Assembly (NCBI RefSeq): GCF_003429105.1
Contig: NZ_QVTD01000016.1
Span: 62,001 to 126,000, forward strand
DNA length: 64,000 bases
Origin: Peribacillus glennii
GTDB taxonomy: Bacteria > Bacillota > Bacilli > Bacillales > DSM-1321
Direction: 5' to 3'
Position numbers and translations under genes: made by a program. This document shows positions 56,285-64,000 of this stretch, in pieces. The notes under the pieces are model-generated. The model searched no databases and was not told the origin of the DNA. It saw only the letters and a list, made by a program, of their open reading frames with translations. Numbering within the stretch: position 1 is the stretch's first letter; every line of letters begins with the position of its first letter.

Positions 56285-56830
56285 ATGACAATAGAATCAC
56301 AAGTGAATAAGGTTAAAGTTCCGTTCTACAAGAAATGGTGGGTTACACTAATTGCTGGTATTGTAATTGGTGGTGCTATATTCGGTGGAGGTTCAAATGA
56401 AGCTACTGAAACTGACACTAAGATAACTGATGAAAAGGAAACTACTGAGACTGCTGCTACTGAACCTAAGAAGGAAGAAAAGCCAGCACCTAAGCCAGTG
56501 GAAAAAGCACTTACTAAAGTATGGGAAAACGAACAGGTAATTATCAGCTTTAAAGAGGTTAGTTCTGAGGGAATGAAATTCCTCGTTGAAAATAAGACAG
56601 ACAAAACGATTCTTATTCAAGGTGATAGTGTTGCTGTAAATGGCTTTAGTTCAAGTGATCTTACAATGTCAGACCCCATTTCACCTAAGTCTAAAGGGTA
56701 CGCTGTAGCACAAACAACTGAGTTAGCTGACGCTGGTGAACCTACAAAGGTATCAGGTAACTTACGAGTAATTGACAATGATAGTTATGATACTGTAAAC
56801 GCCACATTCACTGACGTTCCGGTGAAATAA
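56285..56830 (+). CDS. Membrane-anchored extracellular protein, DUF4352/DUF5067-like
   Basis: 181 residues. One N-terminal membrane helix (WWVTLIAGIVIGGAIFGGG), a long Thr/Glu/Lys/Pro linker (residues 40-80), then a beta-sandwich-like domain (VIISFKEVSSEGMKFLVENK, TILIQGDSVAVNGF, DTVNATFTDV) similar to the Ig-like domains of DUF4352/5067 proteins. AAGGGGAAA precedes the ATG. Function unknown. Confidence 0.65.
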   Translation: MTIESQVNKVKVPFYKKWWVTLIAGIVIGGAIFGGGSNEATETDTKITDEKETTETAATEPKKEEKPAPKPVEKALTKVWENEQVIISFKEVSSEGMKFLVENKTDKTILIQGDSVAVNGFSSSDLTMSDPISPKSKGYAVAQTTELADAGEPTKVSGNLRVIDNDSYDTVNATFTDVPVK

Positions 56831-56994
56831 AGGCTAAATGGGTATTCTATAATGGCAAGCTACATACTCATGTCAAGGAGTACCAGAAAAGGTGCTAATA
56901 ATAGATACACAGGAAGTTAACACTAACTATCTCGTGGGTAAGAAGAACTTAAAACCTTACAAAAGAAAGTAAGACACTCACTAACGAGTGTCTC

Positions 56995-57044
56995 AGACTG
57001 TAGGCAAACTCGATTAAAATCGAGTTTGCCTACAGTCTTTTTTG
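56995..57044. terminator. 20-bp perfect hairpin at the left end of the IS element
   Basis: Left arm 56995-57014, loop TAAA, right arm 57019-57038, then TTTTTTG. The arms contain TGTAGGCAAACT, the left inverted repeat of the element. It can stop transcription entering the IS. Confidence 0.75.
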
Positions 57045-57083
57045 TTTTAAAATATTAATAGAACAATGCTTGAGGTGATGAAG

Positions 57084-58431
57084 ATGCTTTCCAAACATAA
57101 TTCCATTCAACGAGACCAAATTGAAATGATTGCTTTAGACCAGTTGGCATCTGCGAATCATTAAACGGAGGCAGCCATTGATTTCTCTTTCATTTATGAC
57201 TTGGTAAAAGATGTGTATTCTGAAGTCGGTCGTCCAAGTATTGACCCAGTTATATTAATTAAACTTACATTTATTCAATATACATTCGGCAGTCGCTCGA
57301 TGCGCCAAACGATTGAAGAATTGAAAACAAACATGGCCTATCGTTGGTTTTTAGGCTATGGCTTTTATGATTAAGTGCCCCATTTCTCTACCTTCGGTAA
57401 AAACTATGAGCGCCGTTTTAAAGATACAGACCTATTCGAACGGATTTTCTATCGGATATTAAAGACGGCAGCTGAGAAAAAATTCATTAGTGCCGAACAT
57501 GTCTTTATTGATTCCACACACGTCAAAGCGAGTGCGAATAAGCATAAATTCGATAAGAAAGTCGTGCGAAAAGAAACTCATGCCTATCAAGAACGTCTTT
57601 AGGAAGAAATCAACCAGGACCGTGAAGATCATGATAAAAAACCGATCCCCCCGGACAAGTTCGAGAAAGAAGAATCGAAGGAAATCAAGGAAAGCACCAC
57701 TGATCCGGAGAGTGGCTACTACGTCAAGGATGAACGGACCAAACAGTTCGCCTATTCCTTCCATGCGGCCTCAGACCGCAACGGCTTTGTGCTAGGGACG
57801 TCGTGACACCGGGGAACACGCATGACAGCCATATCCTGGAGCCGTTGGTGGAACAGATTATGGAGAAGGTCGGAAAACCGAAAGCTGTTGCGGCAGACGC
57901 GGCCTATAAAACACCTGCTATTACGAAGTATTTGATAGAGAAAGAAATGACGCCGGCCATGCCATATACACGGCCACGCACAAAAGATGGGTTTTTCCGG
58001 AAACACGAATGGTCTATGATGAACACTTCGACTGTTACCTTTGCCCGGCTGGTGAGGTCCTGAAATATTCGACGACGAACAAGGAAGGCTATCGTGAGTA
58101 CAAGTCATCGAAGCACATATGTGCAACCTGCCCATTTTTATCGCAGTGTACCGAAAGCAAGGACCATCAAAAAGCTGTCACCAGGCATATTTGGCAGGAG
58201 TATGTGGAGGAAACTGACCATCTTCGTCATCACAAAGATGTAAAACCGATTTATGCGAAACGAAAAGAAACGATCGAGCGTGTATTCGCAGATGCAAAAG
58301 AAAAGCATGGCATGCGTTGGACAACGTTAAGGGGACTTAAAAAATTGTCCATGCAGGCGATGCTTACTTTCGTTGCCATGAATCTTAAGAAAATGGCCAA
58401 CTGGACTTGGAATGGTCCAGAAACGGTCTGA
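57084..58431 (+). pseudogene. IS1182 transposase with several lesions
   Basis: DDE transposase. Recognisable blocks: MLSKHNSIQRDQIEMIALDQ, SEVGRPSIDPVILIKLTFIQ, TNMAYRWFLGYGFYD, FIDSTHVKASANKHKF, PGNTHDSHILEPLVE, CPAGEVLKYSTTNKEGYREY, and ETIERVFADAKEKHGMRWTT. Lesions: an early stop and deletion near 57160, TAA at about 57372, TAG at 57600, a frameshift near 57797 and another near 58010. Confidence 0.85.
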
Positions 58432-58490
58432 AAAATGAGGCTAACACGCGTGAATTCACACTCAAAATAAAAAAAATAGAAAAGAATGAC

Positions 58491-58530
58491 CAAAAGGGGT
58501 TCGGAATGAGACCATTCCAAACCCCTTTTG
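58491..58530. terminator. Hairpin after the transposase
   Basis: AAAAGGGGTT...AACCCCTTTT with an inner GGAATG/CATTCC stem. A second small GAGGC/GCCTC hairpin with T run follows at 58542. Confidence 0.7.
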
Positions 58531-58680
58531 TCGACAATCTGGGAGGCTTTTGCCTCTTTTTTTATGTGATTAAGTAATCAACTATAGACTGCCTACACTT
58601 AAAAAGTTACATTAAAGATAACAGGCTTAATTCCATTCAAATAACCATGAAAATTAACATAGAGACAAGGACGTGGCAAA

Positions 58681-59526
58681 ATGAATTCCCTTTTGATGGA
58701 AGCAAAATACTTAACTGATAACTCTGAAACATTAGCTAAAAAAATCGTTGGTGATATTCTTCGAAGGTTAGGTGTCTATTTTCCCGAAGCAGAGAAAAAG
58801 TATTATTATGATGTTTATATTGAATTTATAGAACTATTGGCTGAAGCTATTACGTTAGGTGAAGATAGAGTGCCGCAGCGTTTTATAGAAATGAGCAAAG
58901 AAAACGGAGAGCGACAAGCAGCTCTAAAAGGAAATATTTCAGGAATGATAGGACGCTATCCTTCTATTCGTTTAGGCTTTATAGAACAAATGACTAAAAT
59001 TGCAATAGAACATAAGCTTTCCGTAGAAGATACAGTGACTTTAAATAAAACAGTTAGTCATATGCTTGACATCAGTGTTACAGAAACAATACTTGCCTTC
59101 GAACGTGAAAAAGATACTCTGCTCGATAAAAGAGAAAGAGAAATAAACAAACAGCAAAAAGCCATCAATGAATTATCAGCTCCAATTGTTCCAATTCAAG
59201 ACGGGATTGCTATTCTCCCATTGATTGGAGAAGTAGATTCTTATAGGGTTGAATATTTCTTGAATAAGGTTTTACCGGATATTCCTCGATTAAATATTAA
59301 GTGTCTTATTATTGATTTCTCTGGTATTGTGACCATCGATACAAACGTTGCAAGCCATTTGTTTAGGGTTCATGATATTCTTCGTTTGTTAGGAATACAT
59401 GTAGTTTTTACTGGCATTCGCCCTGATTTAGCAACACAAGTTATTAACGGTGGCATCGATTTTTCAATGATTGAGACATATGCAAATGTCATGAAAGCCA
59501 TAGAAAACATGAAGAATCGGTTTTAA
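58681..59526 (+). CDS. RsbR-family stressosome paralogue (STAS domain)
   Basis: 281 residues. The N-terminal 150 residues are helical (a non-haem globin-like RsbR N-domain). A linker helix (ERE, KQQKAINELSAPIVPIQDGI) leads to a C-terminal STAS domain: LIIDFSGIVTIDTNVASHLF with the phosphorylatable Thr, then VVFTGIRPDLATQV. Stressosome proteins sense stress and release RsbT to switch on sigma-B. No rsbS, rsbT or sigB gene is nearby, so it is a stand-alone paralogue. Confidence 0.87.
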   Translation: MNSLLMEAKYLTDNSETLAKKIVGDILRRLGVYFPEAEKKYYYDVYIEFIELLAEAITLGEDRVPQRFIEMSKENGERQAALKGNISGMIGRYPSIRLGFIEQMTKIAIEHKLSVEDTVTLNKTVSHMLDISVTETILAFEREKDTLLDKREREINKQQKAINELSAPIVPIQDGIAILPLIGEVDSYRVEYFLNKVLPDIPRLNIKCLIIDFSGIVTIDTNVASHLFRVHDILRLLGIHVVFTGIRPDLATQVINGGIDFSMIETYANVMKAIENMKNRF

Positions 59527-59552
59527 CAATCGAAAATAAAAGGGGATATCAA

Positions 59553-59804
59553 TGTGAAAATTTTGAAGTTCTTCAAAGATATTTGAAAAATAATGAATCT
59601 CAACCAGAGGAACCTAAAGCAGTTAATAACCAAGCAGAAAATCAAATGCCAAACAAGTTTAACCAACCAACTACAACAAAGCCGAATAAAGCCGTTATTA
59701 GCAAGCCTATGCAAGATGATAAATATAAAGCACACTATGAAGCTTTCGATAAATGGTTATGTCCGCACTGCGCACATCAATTCGAAAAACAGGAAATAGT
59801 CATA
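59553..59804 (+). pseudogene. Truncated zinc-ribbon-like gene
   Basis: A GTG-started frame gives MKILKFFKDI and stops; the next frame continues KNNESQPEEPKAVNNQAENQ and ends YEAFDKWLCPHCAHQFEKQE with a CxxC pair. It then runs into the integrase remnant on the other strand, so the 3' end is lost. Family not recognised. Confidence 0.4.
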
Positions 59805-59962
59805 ATGCACATAATATCCTTTATGGTTCGCCTGGCTAATCCTTCCGCCTTTTTCAGTAGCATAAACCGTTCAAACATTTCCTGCATGGTTAAGAAATCC
59901 TGGGTCTGAAAGGTGGACGCTGCGGTATCCCTTTTCATCTTCCTGGTTACTCTTCTTTGCAT
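59805..59962 (-). pseudogene. Tyrosine recombinase (phage integrase), N-terminal stub
   Basis: From an ATG with AAGGGGC seven bases upstream: MQRRVTRKMKRDTAASTFQT, then LTMQEMFERFMLLKKAEGLA and RRTIKD. This is the Arm/core-binding start of a tyrosine integrase. After about 50 residues the gene is cut and joined to unrelated sequence. A tRNA-Sec 3' half lies 200 bp upstream of its start. Confidence 0.65.
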
Positions 59963-60158
59963 AACAAAAGCCCCTTAACTAGTATTAAGCGAGCTACGAA
60001 CCATACGGTTTTCTTGATAAGTCCAACACGGTTTTCTATATCGGTCTCAAACGGTCTTGTCTGAAACTGGCTGGAAACTGTTACGTATATCCCTATGTAT
60101 GGTCATCTAACGCAAAGGTGAATGAAAATGCTCAAACCCTTGCGGCTGTAAGTTAATA

Positions 60159-60224
60159 TGGCGGGACCGTGTGGGTATCGAACCCACCAGAGACGACACG
60201 CGCCTCTCACGCGGTTTTGAAGTT
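60159..60224 (-). tRNA. 3' half of a selenocysteine-type tRNA (att-site remnant)
   Basis: Minus strand: anticodon loop CTTCAAA (UCA anticodon, 60216-60222), long variable arm AGAGGCG-CGTGT-CGTCTCT (7-bp stem), T arm GTGGG-TTCGATA-CCCAC, acceptor ACGGTCCC, discriminator G and encoded CCA. The 5' half is missing: the sequence before the anticodon loop cannot pair. UCA anticodon, long arm and 8-base acceptor end point to tRNA-Sec. The break at the anticodon loop is typical of an integrase core site. Confidence 0.65.
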
Positions 60225-60778
60225 AGAGGGTATGTATTATTTCTGGTATCTTTAAATTACGTCAAGTTGTTGGTATTCACTGATTCTATAGGGTTTCATA
60301 CAATTGAATGATTTTTAGTTTTATCTTGTTATCTAATATTATTTGAATTATGTTACCAAAATGTGACCAAAAAACAGTGTATAAAAAAGGAATAAATCAT
60401 TTAATTTAGTCTTTATTAGTTACCGACATATTTGCAAATCCAGCAAGGGTTTGCTTTTTTTATTGAAGACTCATATAAGATGCAAAAGTGTTTAGATGTG
60501 CTATAACAGGCTCGTTTTTATTATTTTGGGCCTGAAGGAGTGAATCATGGGATAGTTTGTTAACTGTGTGCCAAAATTGCCCTAATTAATCTGACAGTAA
60601 GAATCGTCAGCTGAAATTGCCGATAATACGCAGACATATCAGTAAGTGTTCCTTAAGTACATCAATAAGATTAAACATATTTACAAGACAATTCTAGTAG
60701 AACCCTCCAATAATGAATCGAAACAAAGATGGCTCAGCTGTATTAGCGAGTAATACATCAATTGAAATAATATAGTTA
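60225..60778. other. Intergenic region, only a terminator seen
   Basis: Apart from the terminator at 60434 no gene or RNA is recognised. Confidence 0.45.
60434..60462 (+). terminator. Terminator-like hairpin
   Basis: GCAAA...TTTGC followed by TTTTTTTA. No intact gene precedes it. Confidence 0.55.
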
Positions 60779-60976
60779 TTTGGCGAGGATATTGTCTTAC
60801 CAAAGGGAAAGGAATTAAAAAGGGATCAACATAATAATAAAATGGTTTTGTTCAAGCTTATCGAAATGACAAAAGAGGTTGTATGTTGCGAATGTGAGCC
60901 GGAGAAGTATCAAAAAACAAGGAACAGCAATTACGCCTATCGGAGTTATAAATGCACCGTTTGTCCTAGCCGTTGA
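60779..60976 (+). pseudogene. Coding remnant with CxxC pairs
   Basis: The frame reads FGEDIVLPKGKELKRDQHNN then EVVCCECEPEKYQKTRNSNY and YRSYKCTVCPSR before a stop that overlaps the CarD gene end. Zinc-ribbon-like, possibly from a transposase. No start is visible. Confidence 0.3.
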
Positions 60977-61445
60977 TGATGGTTTTCAACAAATCAGTTG
61001 CTTGCACCTCAGTTATTCCTCTGATTAACCCTAATTCGCCAACTAAAATCTTCTTGGCGTTCTGCAACATTTGTTTTTCGCTGGAATTAAGAGTTTTTTC
61101 ATTTTGGATGCGCGTTAAATCACGTACTACTTCAGCACCTTCTTGTAATTTACCTGTTCTCATTTTATCTGAGTTGATCTGGTATCTTTGTTTCCAGGAT
61201 AATGACCTATCGGATTCTCCTTGATGGACAATGTCTAATACATTTTCCATGGAAATCTTATTTTCAACCGAACGTATGCGTAAATTGGTAACATTCTTGA
61301 TTGGGATGAGAACTTGCATATTATTCATCAGTATTTTTATTACATAATATTTCTGGGTTTGTCCTTGTATTTCTTTTTCTTCAATTCCCTCTATTACACC
61401 TGCTCCATGCATTGGATATATAATTTTATCGCCAATTTGAAACAA
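60966..61445 (-). CDS. CarD-family RNA polymerase-binding regulator (YdeB-like)
   Basis: 159 residues. CarD/CdnL proteins bind the RNA polymerase beta subunit and stabilise open promoters. N-terminal RNAP-interacting barrel: FQIGDKIIYPMHGAGVIEGI, YYVIKILMNNMQVLIPIKNV. The helical C-domain contains WKQRYQINSDKMRTG, EVVRDLTRIQNEK and LNSSEKQMLQNAKKILVGEL. The TTG at 61445, with GGAGGT seven bases upstream, is a better start than the codons before it because relatives begin with MFQIGD. Stands alone. Confidence 0.88.
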   Translation of the reverse strand: MFQIGDKIIYPMHGAGVIEGIEEKEIQGQTQKYYVIKILMNNMQVLIPIKNVTNLRIRSVENKISMENVLDIVHQGESDRSLSWKQRYQINSDKMRTGKLQEGAEVVRDLTRIQNEKTLNSSEKQMLQNAKKILVGELGLIRGITEVQATDLLKTIING

Positions 61446-61684
61446 ATAATCCACCTCCACGTATCATATTACCATGATAACATTTGTTGGGACTTTTATC
61501 AAAACAAATATAATATCATTAAGATAAATAAATGTCAACAGTTTTTGATTTTTTTCAGGCGTTAATTATTAAATTGTTTTTCATAATGCTATCTTAAAAA
61601 AATTATAAAAAATAGCATAGATTTAAATTATTCTTCAGGTTTGCTGAGTTCACAGTAACGTGCTTAATTTTTTTTTACAACGTC

Positions 61685-62206
61685 CATAACACAATGACGT
61701 TCCAATGGAAAAAGAGAGCTATGTCCACCGAACCGGAAGAACAGGGCGTGCTGGCAATAAAGGAAAAGCCATTACATTTTCCACACCAATGAAGGGAAAT
61801 TCCTTAAAGCAATTGAAAAGTACATTGGATTTGAGATAACTACAATAGAAGCACCGAGACATGAGGAAGTTGCTAGCGGACAAGCTGCTTTCGAAGAAAA
61901 ATCAGCGGCACCCGAGTAGTGAAAAATAATTATTGACCATAGGCTCGACAGACTGCGCGAATAAACAAAGATATCATGAAACTCCATTTTAGCGGGGGGA
62001 AAAAGAAGAAGATTCGAGCTGTCGATTTTGTTGGAACAATTTCAAAAATAACTGGAGTATCAGTAGATGATATTGGAATTATAACAATCCAGGACAACTT
62101 GTCATATGTGGATATTCTTAATGGAAAAGGATCACTAGTCTTACAAGCCATGGAGAATACAACGATCAAAGGAAAGAAACTGAAAGTTAGCAAGGCGATA
62201 AAATAA
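61685..62206 (+). pseudogene. DbpA/YxiN-type RNA helicase, C-terminal remnant
   Basis: [20 protein letters not shown] (helicase motif VI), then after a frameshift [20 protein letters not shown] and AAFEEK, a stop cluster, and finally [40 protein letters not shown], the 23S-rRNA-binding domain of DbpA. The helicase core motifs I-V are missing. Confidence 0.75.
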
Positions 62207-62231
62207 AGAGTACAGCAGGGCACTTATATGG

Positions 62232-62266
62232 CAGTGTAGATTCAATCACATTGGTTGAATCTACAT
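62232..62266. terminator. Inverted repeat after the helicase remnant
   Basis: GTAGATTCAA...TTGAATCTAC, a 10-bp stem without a strong T run. Confidence 0.5.
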
Positions 62267-62434
62267 GACGTTGAACTACAAAGGATATTATAATTTATTA
62301 TATTTGAATTTAGTGTGAGGAAATGCATTTTTTCGTAAGGTGGGGCCATAGTACAAGAAAATCACGGCAAGAAAAACCAAAGCACCTATTAACACGAGCC
62401 TTGAGCCTTTTAAATTAAGTATCAATGCGCCCTC

Positions 62435-62600
62435 ACTGTTTCAATTTACTGTCAACTGCTGACTTGACTTCGATGAAGCCTAATAGGAAGCCACATCTGA
62501 GGATAGGGAGACTTGGGAGGGGGAAAATCCACCAATGCCGTTTTGAGATCGATCCAGTACAGATTCGCCAGCCCCGCCCACACCAATTGGCCAGTTGATC
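62435..62600 (-). pseudogene. Serine beta-lactamase-family hydrolase, C-terminal remnant
   Basis: VWAGLANLYWIDLKTALVDF in one frame and NGIGGFSPSQVSLSSD in the next resemble the closing segment (W-GLAN-Y-WID) of class C beta-lactamase-like esterases. Frameshifted and lacking the rest of the gene. Confidence 0.4.
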
Positions 62601-62918
62601 GACCAGTGGGCTAGGAGCCTCGTTTACATTTTTATACAGGAAAATGATTTGAAAAAATTCCTTATTCTAGGATTCCTTGTTCTAGAGAACAGGAAGTGGA
62701 CTCCATGTAGAAATGGACCCTGAAAAGTTATTGGAGCAATAACTTTTCAGGGTAACTATATAGGTGATATGGCGTCTGGCTAGTTGAAGGTAGTCATATT
62801 TCGGTAGTGGAGCGACTGATTATGCAAACCAAGACACCAAATGAATCATGTTTTTCAAAGGTTTAACCCTTTTCAGATTGCTACTAAATATAATCCCAGC
62901 TACAAGTTGGTTCAACCT
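62601..62918. other. Intergenic region with a perfect 17-bp palindrome
   Basis: ACCCTGAAAAGTTATTG at 62717-62733 and its exact complement at 62737-62753 with a GAG loop. No T run on either side. No gene seen. Confidence 0.5.
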
Positions 62919-63878
62919 TTATTCACAAACCAGTATTTGTCTTTCAAATGCACTTTTACCTTTCCGTACAACACAGCGGTCTGTAATTTTAAAACCAGCC
63001 TCTGCCACCATGTCATCGATTGTAACAATGGTTACAACGACAGTCTTTTTGGAAAAACGGCGGGCATGTTTTAAAATCAAGAGCTGATCTTCTGGGGTAG
63101 CATGAGTATAAAGATTGTACGGCATATCGATAATTGCCACATCATAGTTTTGTGTAACTTCCGAGATGGATCCTGTTACTACCTCTCCATGTAGTCCGAA
63201 GTAAGCAATATTCTCCCTCGAACCATTTGTTACTAAATAATTAATGTCGCGCCCAACAATATGTATTCCCATAGATAAAGCTTCCACTAAAACTGTCCCA
63301 ATGCCGCAGCAAGGGTCAATTGCGTTTATACCCTCAGGATTCGGAACGGCGATATTGGCGACTGCCCGGGCTACGCGGGTACTAAGAGCCGTAGAATATT
63401 CCCGCGGTTTTTTCAAATGGCGGAGCCAAACTGCTTCTCCTTTTAAGTACTTCCCAAAATACCATCTGCCGCCCAACGTAACCACACCAAATACCTCATC
63501 CGGATTATGAAGGTCTGCTTCACCGTGAATCCGCCAGCCAATATCCCGTTCTATTTTCAACCGTTCCTGATACTCTATTTTTTCCGACTTTTCAAGATCA
63601 TTAATTTTAACGAAGACGACCTTGAACGTTAATGCGTTCAGGTGTATTTGATCAACCTGTTCCAATATTTCTGCCAGGTCTTCTCCTTCAAACATCACTT
63701 CAACACGTTCCTTGATAAACGGGCTTCTGCTTGGGTCAATCATCACCGGGCTTTGTATTATGTTTTTCGAACTGTCCTGACCAAAAAAAGAGCGCATTTC
63801 CAAAAGACATAGGGATCTTTCCTCTTCACTGCATACATATGTATATATAAACTGACGTGTCTGGGTAAGATTGTCCAA
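62919..63878 (-). CDS. RNA methyltransferase, Trm11/Trm-G10-like (UPF0020)
   Basis: 319 residues. SAM-dependent guanine-N2-type RNA methyltransferase family. Seen: the THUMP-like N-domain (weak), the linker LKKPREYSTALSTRVARAVA, SAM motif AIDPCCGIGTVLVEALSMGI (about residue 190), GRDINYLVTNGSRENIAYFG, and the catalytic DMPYNLY (the usual D/N-PPY with one change). Start is TTG with AAAGGATGAG upstream. Stands alone. tRNA is the likely substrate; the modified base is not provable. Confidence 0.82.
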   Translation of the reverse strand: MDNLTQTRQFIYTYVCSEEERSLCLLEMRSFFGQDSSKNIIQSPVMIDPSRSPFIKERVEVMFEGEDLAEILEQVDQIHLNALTFKVVFVKINDLEKSEKIEYQERLKIERDIGWRIHGEADLHNPDEVFGVVTLGGRWYFGKYLKGEAVWLRHLKKPREYSTALSTRVARAVANIAVPNPEGINAIDPCCGIGTVLVEALSMGIHIVGRDINYLVTNGSRENIAYFGLHGEVVTGSISEVTQNYDVAIIDMPYNLYTHATPEDQLLILKHARRFSKKTVVVTIVTIDDMVAEAGFKITDRCVVRKGKSAFERQILVCE

Positions 63879-64000
63879 TCGATTCTCATCCTTTATAAGC
63901 TAATTCTTGTTAATTATGGAGTTGTTTTAAGCCGGATTTAGCTGTATCACCAGCTCCAAACTTCTAAAGGGATAGTTTATCAGTTATTGTTTGAATAGTG
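63879..64000. other. Upstream region of the RNA methyltransferase gene
   Basis: No gene recognised before the window ends. Confidence 0.4.

Larger units (their letters stand above)
56999..58598 (+). mobile_element. IS1182-family insertion sequence, inactive
   Basis: About 1.6 kb. Left end TGTAGGCAAACT (56999-57010) and right end AGACTGCCTACA (58587-58598) are inverted repeats matching at 10 of 12. The size fits the family. No clear target duplication is visible. The single transposase gene is broken in several places. Confidence 0.7.

Noticed and set aside
1..64000. CRISPR array or complete rRNA/tRNA genes
   Set aside because: No regularly spaced identical repeats of CRISPR type and no rRNA or intact tRNA pattern were seen; the only tRNA-like sequence is the 3' half at 60159.

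Overview
The window looks like chromosomal DNA of a low-GC, spore-forming member of the Bacillaceae (Bacillus sensu lato). I infer this from strong AGGAGG-type ribosome sites, frequent TTG and GTG starts, and many proteins that read like Bacillus families: YdgI, YfkO, YjcQ, YkvS, YusW, YdhK, the YtcA/YtcB/CotSA spore polysaccharide genes, RsbR, CarD/YdeB and a Yxin/DbpA remnant. No database was searched; family names are from recognition of motifs and overall sequence.

Layout. 1-26 kb is mostly metabolic and transport genes on both strands: a BCCT betaine-type carrier cut by the window edge, two DHA2-type drug exporters, a YiaA membrane protein, a two-gene cassette with a PD-(D/E)XK-like DUF6946 protein (7.7-9.2 kb), an MbcS-like acyl-CoA synthetase, two nitroreductases (YdgI, YfkO), threonine synthase, an HpaB-type flavin monooxygenase whose flavin-reductase partner is a wreck with two early stop codons, an aldehyde dehydrogenase, an MBL hydrolase behind a FadR-like palindrome, and a LysR regulator. 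27-31 kb is a gene graveyard: an intact serine resolvase followed by broken IS256, 2-hydroxyacid dehydrogenase, PQQ-type sugar dehydrogenase and large serine recombinase pieces. 31.2-33.8 kb holds a PhoX-type secreted phosphatase preceded by repeated TTAACA-like Pho boxes.

34-44.4 kb is another mosaic: a broken sensor kinase, a frameshifted YdhK lipoprotein under a copper-type palindrome, two separate fragments of an ATP-dependent DNA ligase lying in the wrong order, small membrane and cytosolic proteins, DUF4256, a secreted protein, one copy of a 240-bp repeat, phage-like debris and an internalin-like LRR protein. 44.6-53.2 kb is a compact polysaccharide cluster: RmlA-type nucleotidyltransferase, four plus-strand glycosyltransferases and one minus-strand glycosyltransferase, UDP-glucose dehydrogenase and an NAD-dependent epimerase. 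A sigma-K-like promoter in front of the glycosyltransferases and the YtcA/YtcB/CotSA resemblance point to a spore coat or crust glycan made in the mother cell.

53.2-64 kb is accessory: a Bacillus dispersed repeat, dehydrogenase and sigma-like remnants, the second copy of the 240-bp repeat (the 3' end of an RsiV/DUF3298 gene plus its hairpin), a striking 150-nt tract with only three T residues, a decayed IS1182 element with recognisable ends, an RsbR paralogue, and a truncated tyrosine integrase next to the 3' half of a selenocysteine-type tRNA. A CarD regulator, a broken DbpA helicase, a beta-lactamase-family remnant and a THUMP/Trm11-like RNA methyltransferase close the window.

The most interesting points are the DUF6946 cassette, the tRNA-Sec/integrase scar, the 240-bp duplicated 3'-end, the T-depleted tract, the pseudoknot-capable element at 40.2 kb, and the orphaned HpaB.
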